Of a DNA stretch of 64,000 nt, positions 21,250 through 32,300 are shown piece by piece. The translations under genes and the position numbers were made by a program. Below the pieces are notes generated by a model, which worked only from the letters and a program-made list of their open reading frames with translations, did no database searches and was not told the DNA's origin. Numbering within the stretch: the stretch's first letter is position 1; each line of letters begins with the position of its first letter. This DNA is from Cricetomys ansorgei (taxonomy: Eukaryota; Chordata; Mammalia; Rodentia; Nesomyidae): contig JAMJFZ010000687.1 in assembly GCA_026225945.1 (NCBI GenBank), forward strand, positions 1 to 64,000, written 5' to 3'.

Positions 21250-21830
21250 TAACATTATTTACCATGGGCAATATAATATTTTCACTCATATATACATTAT
21301 TATACTGTCATATACAGCAAATGAACATAGGCGTTATCTCCTATAGTCCTGATTTTGTGTGAACATATGTGACATGGACTCATCTAACATTTTTCAAGAA
21401 TGTACTCTATCATCATTAATTATAGTCACCATCTTATACAAATGAATTCCTTTTTAAATGTATTTATTTTATTTTATGTGTATAAGCGGTTTGGCCTGCA
21501 TGTATATACGTGCCTCTGGTTCATGCTAGTGCCCGCGGAGGTCAGAAGAAGGCATCAGATCCCCTGAAACAAGAGCTATGGATGGTTGTGAGCTACCACG
21601 TGAGTGTTAGGAACCAAACCTAGGTCCTCGGCAAGAGCAGCAAGTGTTCTTAGCTGCTGAACCCTCCCTCCAGCCCCTACAGCATAATTTTAAATTTATT
21701 TCTCCGATCTAATTTTTTAATCCGTTGGTCAACATCTCAACTTACCACTCATTTCCCAGTTTCCCAGCCTTGGCAGCTATCACTGTTCTTTCTACTTCTG
21801 TAATTTCAACGTCTTTATAATCTTTGCCTT
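21250..21830 (-). mobile_element. Old L1M 3' UTR trace, split by B2
   Basis: ATTATAGTCACCATCTTATAC on the left, and TTTCCCAGCCTTGGCAGC with CTACTTCTGTAATTTCAACG on the right of the B2, resemble the antisense 3' UTR of old mammalian L1. The match is weak and based on word order only. Confidence 0.4.
21453..21677 (-). mobile_element. B2/B3 SINE
   Basis: TTTGGCCTGCATGTATATACG, GGAGGTCAGAAGAAGGCATC, AGATCCCCTGAAACAAGAGC, GGATGGTTGTGAGCTACCACG, GTCCTCGGCAAGAGCAGC and CCTCCCTCCAGCCCC cover the whole antisense consensus. It is one of the best preserved SINEs in the window. Confidence 0.92.
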
Positions 21831-21999
21831 TTGCTTGCAGTGTGGTGAGAGGACTCTGGGGCAGCTTTAAGGAGAAGAGAAACACGACATGACTTGGAGA
21901 TTGTAATGATCATCCTTGCAACCTTGGTGAGTAAAATCTGAAGAAAAAGAAGTCAAGAGAGAGAGAAAAAGCAAGGAGACAAAGTAAAAGCCTCCTGGA

Positions 22000-22400
22000 G
22001 AAATTATGTGAACCAGAACAAAGAAGGTGCAGACTAGGTTAAGGATAGAAACAGTGGAGGTGAGGAAACAGTCTGCATATGAAGATAAGAGGATTGTTGA
22101 TGGATCTGACAGTGTGAGAAAAACATGAAAGTCAAGAATAACTCTAGACTTTGACCTTCCTAGCTGCCAGAATGACACTGATACTTACAAACACTGAATT
22201 GTATATGGACAGGCTAGGTTTAGAAGGTAGGTGAGAGTTTGAGTTGAAGGTTTGAGACCTGTTAAGTATGAAGTGTATAGAAGATAATCCAGTGGAAACT
22301 TGTAGTAGGAACCCTAAAGGAGAAGAACAAGGCTGTGGATAAAAAGGTAAGGCAGTAGAATAATACAATTTAAATCCACCAGACTAGATGAGGTCAGAAA
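22000..22400 (+). mobile_element. Ancient mammal-wide repeat remnant, family not named
   Basis: GTCAAGAATAACTCTAGACTTTG, GAGTTTGAGTTGAAGGTTTG and ATCCAGTGGAAACTTGTAG parallel the widespread pattern GTCAAGGATGACTCC, GTTGAGTTTGAGGTGCC, ATCCAAGTGGAGATGTCC. Probably the same family as 6070, 13800 and 15400. Confidence 0.45.
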
Positions 22401-22884
22401 GGGACAGTTTGCAGAATCATGAGTCAGTTAAGTAGCTGCTCCAAGCATGTGATTTGAGAATTTATAAAGTGCCTATTTAAAGACTGTGGCAAAGTTTAGA
22501 GTAACAATTAAATAATGCACTGCTCCCAAAGCGGGCAGTTCAAAGGGTTCAGAGGAAGGAAGAGCTACTGCAACAGAGAGAAAGTCACTAATTGAGATTC
22601 TTCTTGCTTGGATCTGCAGTCCTTAGTCATTGGAGGCAGCCCATTGGCCAGGAGGCCAGAGGAATAAATAGCACGCCCTATGCTCTTTCTAACCTCCAAC
22701 AGGAACTCAGAAGCAAAAGAACTTGCTTTTCTCAAGTCAGTGCAGAAAACAAAGAAGACATGAAGTAAAGACAAAGATAGAGAAGCTGACAGTACACATC
22801 CAACACTGTAGGCAAAGAAGAAAAGAAGCCCAAGAATGAAGCCCTAGAATTCTAGGGTTAAAAAACAAGCAGATTAATAGTATG
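22401..22884. other. Single-copy DNA
   Basis: No repeat family recognised. The 69-codon minus-strand frame at 22565 has no recognisable motif. Confidence 0.35.
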
Positions 22885-23462
22885 GTAGGCAGAAATGTGG
22901 ATTTTGACTCTTACTCTTCACATACTGTAAAATCCCACTCCTTGAATGTGGGCAGGACTTGTCACTTGCTTGTACTCAATAGAACATGTAGTAATCTTGG
23001 TATGTAATTAAGATTTAAGTATATACATGATTTTATAAGACAAAAGGGCCATTATTCTGGCAAAGAGAGTCCTAAAAAAGGAAAAAGTGAGTTACTAGCT
23101 TATCTTTAAATCAGAAGTTTTCCTCATGGTCTTGATAGAGAAAGCAAACCATGCTGGAAAAGTCCTCATAGCAAGGAACTGGACCAAAGAGTTGTTTTAA
23201 GTCAACAGTCAGCAATAAAAACAAGATCTTAGTTACACACCCACAAGAGCTTGGAAGCAGAATGATCTCCATCTGAGCCTCCAGATGAGAAAGCAGCCCA
23301 GACAATTTCTTGCTTGCATATATGACCTTGAATAAAAAAAAAAATCCACTAAATCTATACCCTGATTGTGAGTCCACAGAAAGTGAGATCATGTATGTGA
23401 GTGTGTTAAGCTGATAAATGTGTAGCAATTTCTTACACAGTAATAGAAAACTAAAACAAGGG
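22885..23462 (+). mobile_element. Ancient mammalian repeat (LTR- or DNA-type), nearly full length
   Basis: GTGGGCAGGACTTGTCACTTG, TACTCAATAGAACATGTAG, GCAAGGAACTGGACC, GAGCTTGGAAGCAGAATG, CAGATGAGAAAGCAGCCCAG, TCCACAGAAAGTGAGATCATG, and a terminal ACACAGTAATAGAAAACTAA occur in the order of a well-known mammalian family. Its consensus ends GCAGCAATAGATAACTAATAC. I do not recall its formal name. Confidence 0.7.
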
Positions 23463-24224
23463 AACATTGGGTCAAAGAGGAGTGCAACCATGAACCAGTA
23501 AGGAAGGAGAACCAGAGCAATGGAGTCCTAAGAAGAGCATACTGAAGGAAGTATTTCAAGTACAGGATCATCAGTTGTATCCAATTCTTCTCGTAGTTCA
23601 AGTCAGATGACAACAGGGAACTGATCATTAGAACCTAGTCAGATACAGTTAATTGGTGGCTTTAACAAGCAGATAAGGAAAAGCTTTGATAAAGTATAAC
23701 CAAAAGAGACTAGAAGTGGGAAAATGCACCACTGGTCATTAGTAAGCTTTGCTATGAGAAGCAAAGACATGCAGCAATATCTGAAGGAGAGTATGAGGTC
23801 ACAGGAGGGCACCTTCATCAAAAAAGATACTGTACCATGTTTGAATATTCAATGGAATTATTAAATAGAAGGATATCATAAAGAGGGAGCATTTTCTGGA
23901 GTTGTAACCTTAAGCGAGGAAAAAGAATTAGGGATTCATGCAAAGAATTAGAAAAGAACCAGTATTGGTACATGACAGTAAAAGCCAGATTATTTATTGG
24001 CATTGTACAACTTAATGGCATACCCTGTAGAAGGCACATATGGTATGTGTACAGAACCAAGAATTCTGTGAGCAGAAACAAGGTTTCTGCTGCCATACAT
24101 GTCTCAGTTTTATTATATCTTTCATTCTGAGTTTTTTTTTTATCTCTTACATATTCGGAAACTTTTTAATATTGCTGATTTTTTTCACAACCCCTACTGT
24201 TTTCTTAATTAGTCTTTGAGAGTC
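23463..24224. other. Single-copy DNA
   Basis: No repeat recognised. Minus-strand frames at 23389, 23639 and 23818 are chance frames in A-rich plus-strand DNA. Confidence 0.35.
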
Positions 24225-25200
24225 TCCTTCAGTGTGTTTTGATCTCTTCTCCACCAACCCTTCCCAGATCTACCTGCCTTACCTAAACACCCAACTTCTG
24301 TGTCCTTTAAAAATAAATCATTCAAGACTAATTTGTGCTGTCTAAGTATTCTTGGGTGTATGGCCTTCCAGGGGAACATGGTCAACTTATCAGAGGATAC
24401 ATTCTTAGAGAAAATTGTCTCTCCATTTCCCAGCAACTAACAATTGCCAATAACTCCACAGTTAGGGATGAGATTGATGCCAAGTTTCCCTATTCATGCT
24501 GGGATTTGGTCTGACTTAGAGTTGCACAGGTCTTGTGCACAGTGTAGCAACCACCTTAAGTTCATACGTGTGGCTGCCCTGCTGTATCCAGAAGACACTG
24601 CATCCCACTGTCTCTGGCTCTTACACTCTTTCCACATCCTCTTCCAAAATGAACCCCGAGCCTTGGTGATAGAGTAAACATTTTCTCTTTAGGACTGAGC
24701 ATTCTGCAGTCTCTTGTTCTCTCTACCTTGGACAGTTAATGTGTTAATCACTACCTATTGCAAATAGAAGCATCTCAGATGAAGGTTGAGAGGTGCATTG
24801 CTCTATAGGTATAACAACAAGTCCTTGGGAGTCAATTTAATATGTTCATTTAGCAGCATAGTAATAGGTTCTTGCCTAGGGCCTGTCTAGCCCTAGGTTC
24901 TTAGCCCAGTAATGGTGCCAAGTATGGATTACATCTTGTGGGGTGGGACTTAAGTTCAATCAGAAGGTGATTAGTTGTCCCCATGGCGTCTATGCCACTA
25001 TTGCGCTAATGGGCATTTCTTACCAGGCCGGCCATTATTGGAGCTCACAGTGTTCACAGGTATAATGGATGGTTAATTTTCTCCTCTACATTGCACCTTC
25101 CAGCACTTTGAAAACTAGACAGGTGCATACCAGCTTGCCTTCATCATAGACTATGGCTCAGGTATATGGTATCTTCCAACTAACATCTCGGATTCAAGGG
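24225..25200 (-). mobile_element. L1 (Lx-type) 3' untranslated region
   Basis: GCAACTAACAATTGCCAATAAC, CATGCTGGGATTTGGTCTGAC, GCACAGGTCTTGTGCACAG, TCTCTGGCTCTTACACTC, AGGACTGAGCATTCTGCAG, ATTTAGCAGCATAGTAATAGG and GTGCCAAGTATGGATTACATC are in antisense Lx UTR order. It runs parallel to the copies at 8879, 55130 and 61078. The only frame (77 codons) is not meaningful. Confidence 0.8.
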
Positions 25201-25214
25201 AAGATACGATGAAT

Positions 25215-25280
25215 TGCAGTGTTTTTTGTTTTTTGGTTTTTTGTTGTTGTTTTGTTTTTTTTTTTTTTTGTTTTTTTACC
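25215..25280 (+). repeat. T-rich tract (TTTTG/TTG units and T runs)
   Basis: About 65 bases made of T runs separated by single or paired G. Possibly the reversed A-tail of a retroposon whose body is not recognisable. Confidence 0.8.
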
Positions 25281-25465
25281 AAATACACATTATCTGCTTT
25301 TATAGAAACATAATGGTAAAATTAAGAAAAGCAAAGACTTTAAATATTTTCCTGCCATCATTCCTCCTTATTTAATACATAAAATTAATGTATCATTGCA
25401 TTTTATTATATTAAAATGCTCGACTTTTTAAAATGCTGTTTAAGTTTCTGACTTGAGTTCCATAA

Positions 25466-25492
25466 AAAAAAAATAATAATAATAATAATAAT
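25466..25492 (+). repeat. A9 and (ATA)n microsatellite
   Basis: A run of A is followed by about six AAT units. Confidence 0.9.
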
Positions 25493-25949
25493 GTTAGTTT
25501 GGGTTTAAAACAAAATTTTCAACAATTTCTCAAATGGCCCTGAATGTATTCCTGCCAGTTTGTTTTATGTATTTGTGTGAAATTTCTTCCTTAGCCTTGA
25601 TGATCATAAAATCAGAGTATCAATCCTGAAAAAAACAAGGATTCTCTCTGTTCTGCGACACCAAATGTGGGGGTTCACACTTAACGCTTTATATGAAAAT
25701 AAATACGTGTTTCTCACTAATATGAAATTTTTCTTTCAAATTGCATAAATGGCAAAACTGTATGTATACTATAGAATTTTTCTAAAAGTAAATGTACTTA
25801 TATTTGATTTTCAAAGAAATCCAGATTTGTCTGTGTTCTGAAACAAAACTAAAAATAGTATAAGAGCAGAAAAGTAAAGCTCAAGATAAGTGTATATGCA
25901 AGCATGTGAACAAAAGGCAAAAAAGCTAAATTTATCAATGATTTTTTAT
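25493..25949. other. AT-rich single-copy DNA
   Basis: No repeat recognised. Stops occur in all frames. Confidence 0.4.
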
Positions 25950-26420
25950 CATTTTGAGGAAATGCCATTCACATACCACAAAATTCACCATTTTAAAGTG
26001 TTATATTTTTTAATTGATTCACAACATTGTTCAAATCAATATAACCTCTAGAGCATGTTAATCAGGCCAATAACACATCCCTTATTCATCAGCCAGATTC
26101 CTAAGCTCTGGAAATCCCTAATCTACCTTTTGCCTGTACCAGTGTTTCTATCCTAGAAATTTAATATAAATATAATCATAAAATATGTTGTACTTTATTA
26201 TTTGTGATGTACTGTAATTGAATTATTTTCTAACTTCCCTTTTGATTGTTTATTGCTGGTATATAGGAACATAGTTGATTTTGTACTACTGAGTCTTGCA
26301 TTCTTCAACATTGCAGAATTAATTTATTAACTCTATTAGTTTTTTTTTTGTGGATTCCTTAGGTAATATCACATTACCTTGTATATAATTGTATCCCTTC
26401 CTTGACAGTTTACATTATTT
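25950..26420 (-). mobile_element. Old L1M: 3' UTR and ORF2 trace
   Basis: AAAATTCACCATTTTAAAGTG, CACAACATTGTTCAAATCAA, CCCTAATCTACCTTTTGCC and TATAAATATAATCATAAAATATG follow the antisense L1M 3' UTR. TATTGCTGGTATATAGGAAC and GATTTTGTACTACTGAGTC then match antisense ORF2. This is an old mammalian L1 layer. Confidence 0.65.
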
Positions 26421-26639
26421 TTATTTACTGTTTTCGTTTGTCTTAGAACCTCCATACAACACTGAGTATTAATTAACTAAAAGTTTTTTAAAGTCTTAAT
26501 CATATATAACTTACTTCAAAAATTTAAAGGCTATCATGTGATTACGTTTAAAATATTCCATAATGTCATGATAAAAATTGAAGTAGTATATTTCTTGAGA
26601 AATACAATGTACGCATATATACTGTGCATGCAGTAGTAG

Positions 26640-26825
26640 CTTTTTGACCATTTTACAAACACTGACTCATAATCTTTACAAAAAAAAATTGTTATGTAGG
26701 TGCTGCCACCCCTTTATTACACATGAGGAAACTGAAGCAATGATTATTTTCCCAGTATAACCCAGTATAAGTGACAGAGCTAGGGTTTAAAGCAAGACAG
26801 ACTGACCCAGTCCTAGGTCTTAACC
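26640..26825 (-). mobile_element. MIR SINE
   Basis: TTATTACACATGAGGAAACTG, AAGTGACAGAGCTAGGGTTT and CAGTCCTAGGTCTTAACCC are clear antisense MIR core and head sequence. Confidence 0.85.
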
Positions 26826-26829
26826 CTCA

Positions 26830-26955
26830 GAATGCTGACTCAGAGGGATTGAATAATCCTTCTACTTGGGAAACTGAAGGGGATCATTGGAACCACTGAG
26901 ACTGAGATCTTGCCTGAACAACAGCCAATAGCAACAGCATAGTCTCAAAATAGTA
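26830..26955 (+). mobile_element. Old 7SL-derived monomer (proto-B1/FLAM-like)
   Basis: CTACTTGGGAAACTGAAGGG, GATCATTGGAACCACTGAG, ATCTTGCCTGAACAACAGCC and AGCATAGTCTCAAAATAG resemble the 7SL/Alu-type order TACTTGGGAGGCTGAG, AGGATCACTTGAG, CCTGGGCAACATAG, GTCTCAAAA. This is older than canonical B1. Confidence 0.5.
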
Positions 26956-27690
26956 TTCATATACATGGATAAAGTTGTCACTAGGTGGCTTGATAACGGA
27001 TTTTTAAAAACTTTCCTTTAAATAACAATTAGAAAGACAAGGAATGCAGAAACTGCTTTATATTGAAAATTCTTGTAGTTAGATGGGGCAAATGGTAGTT
27101 GGCCAGGGAGTGGACACATGATATGCAGGTTCAATTATGACAAGGAAGACACTCTCCATTATTCAAGCCTGATTTCTCAATGGCAGAGGAAATAGCCTCT
27201 GGATCTCTGTGCTGAACCTCTGGACAGAACGTTGGGTGTGAATTATAGATGTTAGTCTGACTCATGTGGGTTGGTAAATAACAAGAGACAATTTTCTATG
27301 ATGCAAGCCAGAACAACCTAGACAGAAAGCTGCAGATTCCCTGGTCTGAGCCCTGGACTGAACTGAACTGCCAACTAAGCTCGTCAGCCTGAATCACCTA
27401 GGTGATTTATTGATTGAAAGCTCTGCCTCCAGATACAAAGTCTTCTTTTTCATTAATGAAGAGAATCCTATAAACCACTTCCCCAAACACTAGGCTGGCT
27501 GACCTGTTGCCATAAGTGAAGATCAAGCCAGAGAGACATGAGTGTTCCCAAATCTCCTTATTAATTGCTGAGGAAGAATTATAGAAATCCCTTTCATTAG
27601 CATTAACACAAATCGATGAAGATAACAGAGGGCAGGACAATGTGAATATCAATTGCTTACACAATAACTGGTTCCTCACACTAACATTCT
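26956..27690. other. Single-copy DNA
   Basis: No repeat recognised. Contains a small ACTGAACTGAACTG word near 27357 and an imperfect palindrome, TCACCTAGGTGA, at 27396-27407. Confidence 0.35.
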
Positions 27691-27911
27691 TTCTGCATTC
27701 CAAAAAGCTACACCCAGAAAGCTGTATCACTCAGGCCATTGAAGGTGATCCTTTACTAGAGCAGTCATGCTGCCAGATCAAAGGATCAAAAATCAAATGT
27801 TCTGCATTCCAGAAAGTTGGATCACACAGAAAGCTGGATCACACAGGCCATTGAAGGTGATCCTGACTAAAGCAGCCATGCTGCCACATCAAAGGATCAA
27901 AAGATCAAATG
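27691..27911 (+). repeat. 109-bp tandem duplication
   Basis: Unit 1 (27691-27799) and unit 2 (27800-27911) share TTCTGCATTCCA, AGGCCATTGAAGGTGATCCT, AGCAGYCATGCTGCCA and ATCAAAGGATCAAAA in the same order and spacing. A third copy begins at about 27912 and stops. Unit 2 also repeats AGAAAG(T/C)TGGATCACACA twice internally. The overlapping open frames at 27642 and 27767 are not recognised. Confidence 0.92.
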
Positions 27912-28639
27912 CTCATTCCACTTCAAATTCTACTGTAACTTGGGTAAATTCAAGTCAATAATTTTTAGTATAAATATTAGAAACACTGACAGCTGACTAT
28001 AATTTGTGGAAATTAAAAGTTGTCAACTGAGAAAATTCAAGACTCTATATTCATCTATTAGAATTTTAAGAATCTAAATATTTATTGATTAAAATGTAGG
28101 ATATAAAATGTGATATCATATTCCTAGGCACCAATAATAATTCACTGGAAAATATAACAGAAAAAAATATTCTAATATGCATACATGCTTTAAAAGATTC
28201 AATGTTAAATGAAATAAAATAAGAAAAATAAGGAAATAAAATAGGAAACCCATAGTATATAATTTATAAGAATAATACAAAAAAAGGGATGTGGCCAAAT
28301 TAAAAACTGTTTAGTATGCTCTCCATAGAAAGTTCATGAGCTGGGGCATAGTAAAAATAGTGTAATTATATAAACTGATTCTGAAATTAATTTAACGAAA
28401 CCCATTTAATCTAAAGAACTCAGAAAATGAGGTGTAAAGATATAAAGTCTGTGGGGCATATGTCTGAGGCCTCCTTTATAAGAGTTCTAATATCATTCAG
28501 GAGTGCTCTGCACTTGTGACCCATTGTGAGATCCCAGAGATCTCATCACTATACCATTATCTTTGAGGATAGGAGTTTAACATAAGAATACTGGTAGGCA
28601 CGTGCCTACACAGCACAGTACAGGTGACTAAAGCTGCTC
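27912..28639. other. AT-rich single-copy DNA
   Basis: A-rich decayed sequence with no clear family. AACTCAGAAAATGAGG and surrounding words could be old L1, but I cannot support it. Confidence 0.35.
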
Positions 28640-29968
28640 CCAGAAGCCATAGTTCATTAAGAGAACTCAAGGCTAGGGCCAGGTTACCTCCTTATAAGTC
28701 ATTGGTCAGGGAAACATCTGAGATCCTCAAAATTGTTCCTGTTGTTGGTTGTCTTCCAGAACTAGTTGGTAAGACCTTGTTGCTGACAATGCCACATGCC
28801 TTGGTAGTAGGACACAGAGAAACAAAGCTGAACATGGGCTGGAGGCTTCTTCCTGCTGGCTAGCTCTCACAGTGCTGGAAGGAGTCTTGCAGGTGGCTGG
28901 GGTAGAACTGGCATCTACACTCTTACTTGGCTGTGGGCCCTGTGTACAACTAAATCAATCAATCAGGAAAGATGAGCCCACTAGTGAAATAGTGGCATGT
29001 CTGTTGCAGGAGTAACAAGTTGCTTTCCAATTGTATTTGATGCCTATTCAAGGAGGAAATTCACAGTTGGTACTAGAAATCTGGTTAAAAATCTGTGGCT
29101 GAGAATGCCATAGGCCCTAGTGACAAAGCTACTGCTGTTGTTTTGCTAAATGGGCACGATGTGTCTGTCCGATTGCCTTCTAAATAACTATGTTTATGGT
29201 CCTAAATTAGTGTTGCTGTCAGGTTTGATCAGAGAAGCTTAAATGATGATCAGTGATGATTACAGAGACTTATAATTGGTCAAAGCACAGAGAATAAATT
29301 ACTGTTGAGTGCCCAAATGTAAATAAGACATCTATTACACCCCTACCAAGGCTCTGGAAACATTACAGAAGGGGCAGGAGTACTGTAAGAGCTGGACAAA
29401 GGTGGTGGGTTGTGTGCAGGGACTTCTAGGCAAGATTGTGTCCATTACAGAGAACAAAAATAATAGACTGTGGAGTCCTCAGCCCTAAATGGAGCATCCA
29501 TACCACACCCTTTCCCTCAAGGCCCAGAGGTCTATGTGGAAGAGGGGGTGGAAAGACTGTAAAAGCCTGAGGTGGATGATAACATCAAGGAAACAGTATT
29601 TTCTAGACACAAGAAGACAATTAAGCATGAACTCCCAGTTATTGTAACAGCATGCACAAGACCCGAACAAACTCTAGCCAGACAAAATTCCCAGCACAGA
29701 GGTGGGAAGGTAAGAACAAAATCCCACCACCAACTGCAGAGCTATTGGCATTTGGTAGCTGTTGCATACTGATGTGTCCCCTCATGCCAGAGCAGACCCT
29801 GCTCCCAAGAGTAGCTGGGCAACACAAACTGGAATTTTCCAGGGGAAAAAATTTAAAAGGGTAACCTCAAAAACTGGATACAAAAGGGCTGGAAGAATAG
29901 AAAGAGTAGTAATGGGAGGAGTTGAGGAAAGGGGATGAACATGTAAAAAATAAGTAAATAAATAAAAA
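28640..29968 (+). mobile_element. L1 (Lx-type) 3' region with A-rich tail
   Basis: GACTTATAATTGGTCAAAGC, CAGCCCTAAATGGAGCATCC, CACACCCTTTCCCTCAAGG, GAAGAGGGGGTGGAAAGAC, AGCATGAACTCCCAGTTATTG and GCAGAGCTATTGGCATTTGG follow a rodent L1 3' UTR in sense. It ends in AATAAGTAAATAAATAAAAAGG. A UTR segment is present twice (about 29288-29400 and 29452-29580), so there is an internal duplication. Confidence 0.6.
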
Positions 29969-29990
29969 GGTTGGCTGCAGGGCTACGGTG

Positions 29991-30176
29991 GCAGCACATG
30001 CTTTTATTCCCAGCACTCAGGTGGCAGAGACAGGAGGATCTCTACGAGTTCAAGGCTAGCCTGGTCTACAGAGAGAGTTCTAGGACAGCCAGAGTTACAA
30101 CAGAAACCATGTCTCGAAAAAAGAAGCAATAGATAAACAAACAAACAAGCACGCAAATAAATAAATAAATAAATGG
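29991..30176 (+). mobile_element. B1 SINE with AAAC/AAAT tail
   Basis: GGCTACGGTGGCAGCACATG, TATTCCCAGCACTCAGGTGG, CAGAGACAGGAGGATCTC, AGTTCAAGGCTAGCCTGG, TAGGACAGCCAGAGTTAC and CATGTCTCG are sense B1. The tail is a variable series of AAAC and AAAT units. It sits at the A-rich end of the upstream L1. Confidence 0.93.
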
Positions 30177-30177
30177 T

Positions 30178-30325
30178 TGGGTCCATCAGCACCCGATTAT
30201 GGAAGGCTAGGGCTCATGAGGCCTCAACCGTCCCTGGGGGTTTATATAACATTTGATTAATGGAGGAGGGAGATATTTTCTTCAATGATGTAGTTTACAT
30301 GTCCTATAAACAAACTTGTATTCAT
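30178..30325 (+). mobile_element. L1 (Lx-type) 3' UTR fragment
   Basis: GCTAGGGCTCATGAGGCC, GGAGGAGGGAGATATTTTC and TTCAATGATGTAGTTTACATG follow the same UTR region as 41280-41370. Probably part of the L1 layer at 28640. Confidence 0.5.
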
Positions 30326-30331
30326 TTTCCT

Positions 30332-30553
30332 GTGAGGCTGGAATGACGACTCTGTGTTACTCTGGAACACCACTGGCTCTTCCAAAGGACCAAGGTTCAA
30401 TTCCCAGAATCCACACAGCCGTTCACATCAACATGCAACTCCAGTCTCAGGAGATCTGACACCTTTATCTGGACTGCTCAAGCACCTGGTGCACAGACAT
30501 ATTTGCAGGCAAAACAACTCATATCCATCAAAAATAAAAATAAAACAAATAAT
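30332..30553 (+). mobile_element. B2 SINE
   Basis: TGGCTCTTCCAAAGGACC, AAGGTTCAATTCCCAGAATC, ACATGCAACTCCAGTCTCAG, GAGATCTGACACCTTTATC and CATATTTGCAGGCAAAACAAC, followed by AAAATAAAAATAAAAC, are sense B2. The first 20 bases of the head are diverged. Confidence 0.88.
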
Positions 30554-31319
30554 TTTTAAATGCATGCTCTTTAAGCAATCCTAATGAAAGTCACTGGCTC
30601 ACCAAAAAAATAAAAAGTCATGAAAGTAGAAGAGCCTTTGGGAAGAAGAAGGGGATTGGTGGGAGTGAGGAAAAAAGGTGACAGGTGGGTGAATACATTG
30701 CTGTGTTTGCAAACATCACAATGAAGTTCACTGCTGTACATAATTAAAATGTGTTAATTTAAAACATTATTATATTTCAAGTGAGGCCTCAAATGTCTTG
30801 CCATCCCCCACCCCCAGCATGTGACAACACAGCTAGAAGACATAATTTATACATCTGAAAACAGGTCCTTACTAGATACTGAGTCTAGTCATAACCTTGA
30901 TCACGGACTTCCCAGATTCCAAACTCCAAATTTCTACAATTGATAAAGTCCTAGTTTGTGTTTTTTTGATACAATATGATGAACTAACTAGAGTAGTGCT
31001 CAGTTTCCCAAATTTCTATTCTTTCCTGCTTTATAATATATGTTTAAGTTGTCTTAAGTTTTATCTGACAGCAAGCATGAAACATGGCTCTACCCTCACA
31101 ATCCTCAAAATATTGCCTAAGAATATGGGATTTTTTATACATTATTGATCTTTTTCATTATACTGATATTTGTGTTAATGATGCAAAATGCAACAGGGTT
31201 GAAATTACTGGCAAAGTAGCATGAATACAGCAGCTATTGCAAACTACACTAAGAGTAAAGTCTCTCAGCACCATGCACTCTCAGTTCAGATGCTGAAAAG
31301 CCATTTTCAGTGACATAAA
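30554..31319. other. Single-copy DNA
   Basis: No repeat recognised. The 83-codon plus-strand frame at 30897 has no motif. Confidence 0.35.
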
Positions 31320-32120
31320 GATCACTCCACATAAACAAATCAACTAATGTGATATCCATATCAACACATGAAGGGCAGAAACCATGATTGTCTCAATCGA
31401 TGCAGAAGATGACTTGATGAAAATTTAACTTCTTAATAAAAGTGTGGAACAAAGTTGATACAGAGGAAGTGCCTCAACATAATAAGGGCTATATATAATA
31501 AGCCAACTGCTGACATGTACTGAGTGGAGAAAAACCGAAAGCTTTCTCACTAAGGTCTGGAACATGACAAGGACACCCACTGTCATCACTCTTCTTCAAA
31601 AAAGTACTAAAAGTCCTGGACAGAGTAGGATGGATGGATGGATGGAAGGAAGGAAGGAAGGAAGGAAGGAAGGAAGGAAGGAAGGAAGGAAGGAAGGAAG
31701 GAAGGAAGGAGAGAGAGGGAGGGAGGGTAGGAAGAGAGGTTGGGAGGAAGGAGAAATCAAGCTGTCACAGTCTGGTGATGGCATAATTACAGATAGAGGA
31801 AATCTCAAAGAGTCTGCTAAAAGACAATTACAACTAAAAATGAATTCAGCAATGCTGCAGTATACAAAACTCAGCATATAAAATCCAATAGCACAGAAAA
31901 GTTTCTGAAACAGAAATTGAGACGGCAGTATCATTTTCTGTAGCTCTTAAAAACTAAAACACTCTAAAAAAATTTAGCCAAAAGGTAACATATTAATATT
32001 TATATAGTTAAAGCTATAAGACATTAAAGAAATTTAAAAGAACACAAAAAACTGAGATCTTGTGATCATGTATCAATGTTAATAGAATTATCACACTACT
32101 GGAAGTGTTCTTCAGATTCA
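31320..32120 (+). mobile_element. L1 ORF2 reverse-transcriptase region, decayed
   Basis: GATTGTCTCAATCGATGCAG, TGCCTCAACATAATAAGGGC, GACATGTACTGAGTGGAG, AAAAACCGAAAGCTTTCTC, GAACATGACAAGGACACCC and AGTACTAAAAGTCCTGG follow the L1 ORF2 coding order (ATCTCAATAGATGCAGA, AACTGAAAGCATTTCC, AGACAAGGATGTCC). A GGAA microsatellite splits it. Many frameshifts, no intact domain. Confidence 0.8.
31630..31735 (+). repeat. (GGAT)n(GGAA)n microsatellite
   Basis: Three to four GGAT units, then about 16-17 GGAA units, then GAGA/GGGA purines, inserted in the L1 ORF2 remnant. Confidence 0.97.
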
Positions 32121-32147
32121 AAGAAGACCCAAAGACATTGTGTTGGC

Positions 32148-32150
<3 letters not shown>

Positions 32151-32188
<38 letters not shown>
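32151..32188 (+). repeat. (GT)n microsatellite
   Basis: About 19 GT units, at the tail side of an antisense B4-like SINE. Confidence 0.97.
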
Positions 32189-32190
<2 letters not shown>

Positions 32191-32300
32191 GTAAGTTTCC
32201 TCCTCTACCTTTACATGGGTTCCAAGGATCAAACTTGGGTCATCAAGCTCACACTGCAAGTATCTTTATCCACTGCACTTTTGTACCAACTCCCAAAGAT
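32189..32300 (-). mobile_element. B4/ID-like SINE head
   Basis: TTTACATGGGTTCCAAGG, ATCAAACTTGGGTCATCAAG and GCAAGTATCTTTATCCACTG resemble the antisense ID-type head of B4 (TGGGTGCTGGGGATC, AACTCAGGTCCTCATGC, GCAAGCACTTTACCGACTG). Confidence 0.6.

Noticed and set aside
27691..27911. CRISPR-like repeat array
   Set aside because: Units are directly adjacent with no unique spacers, and the host is a eukaryote.
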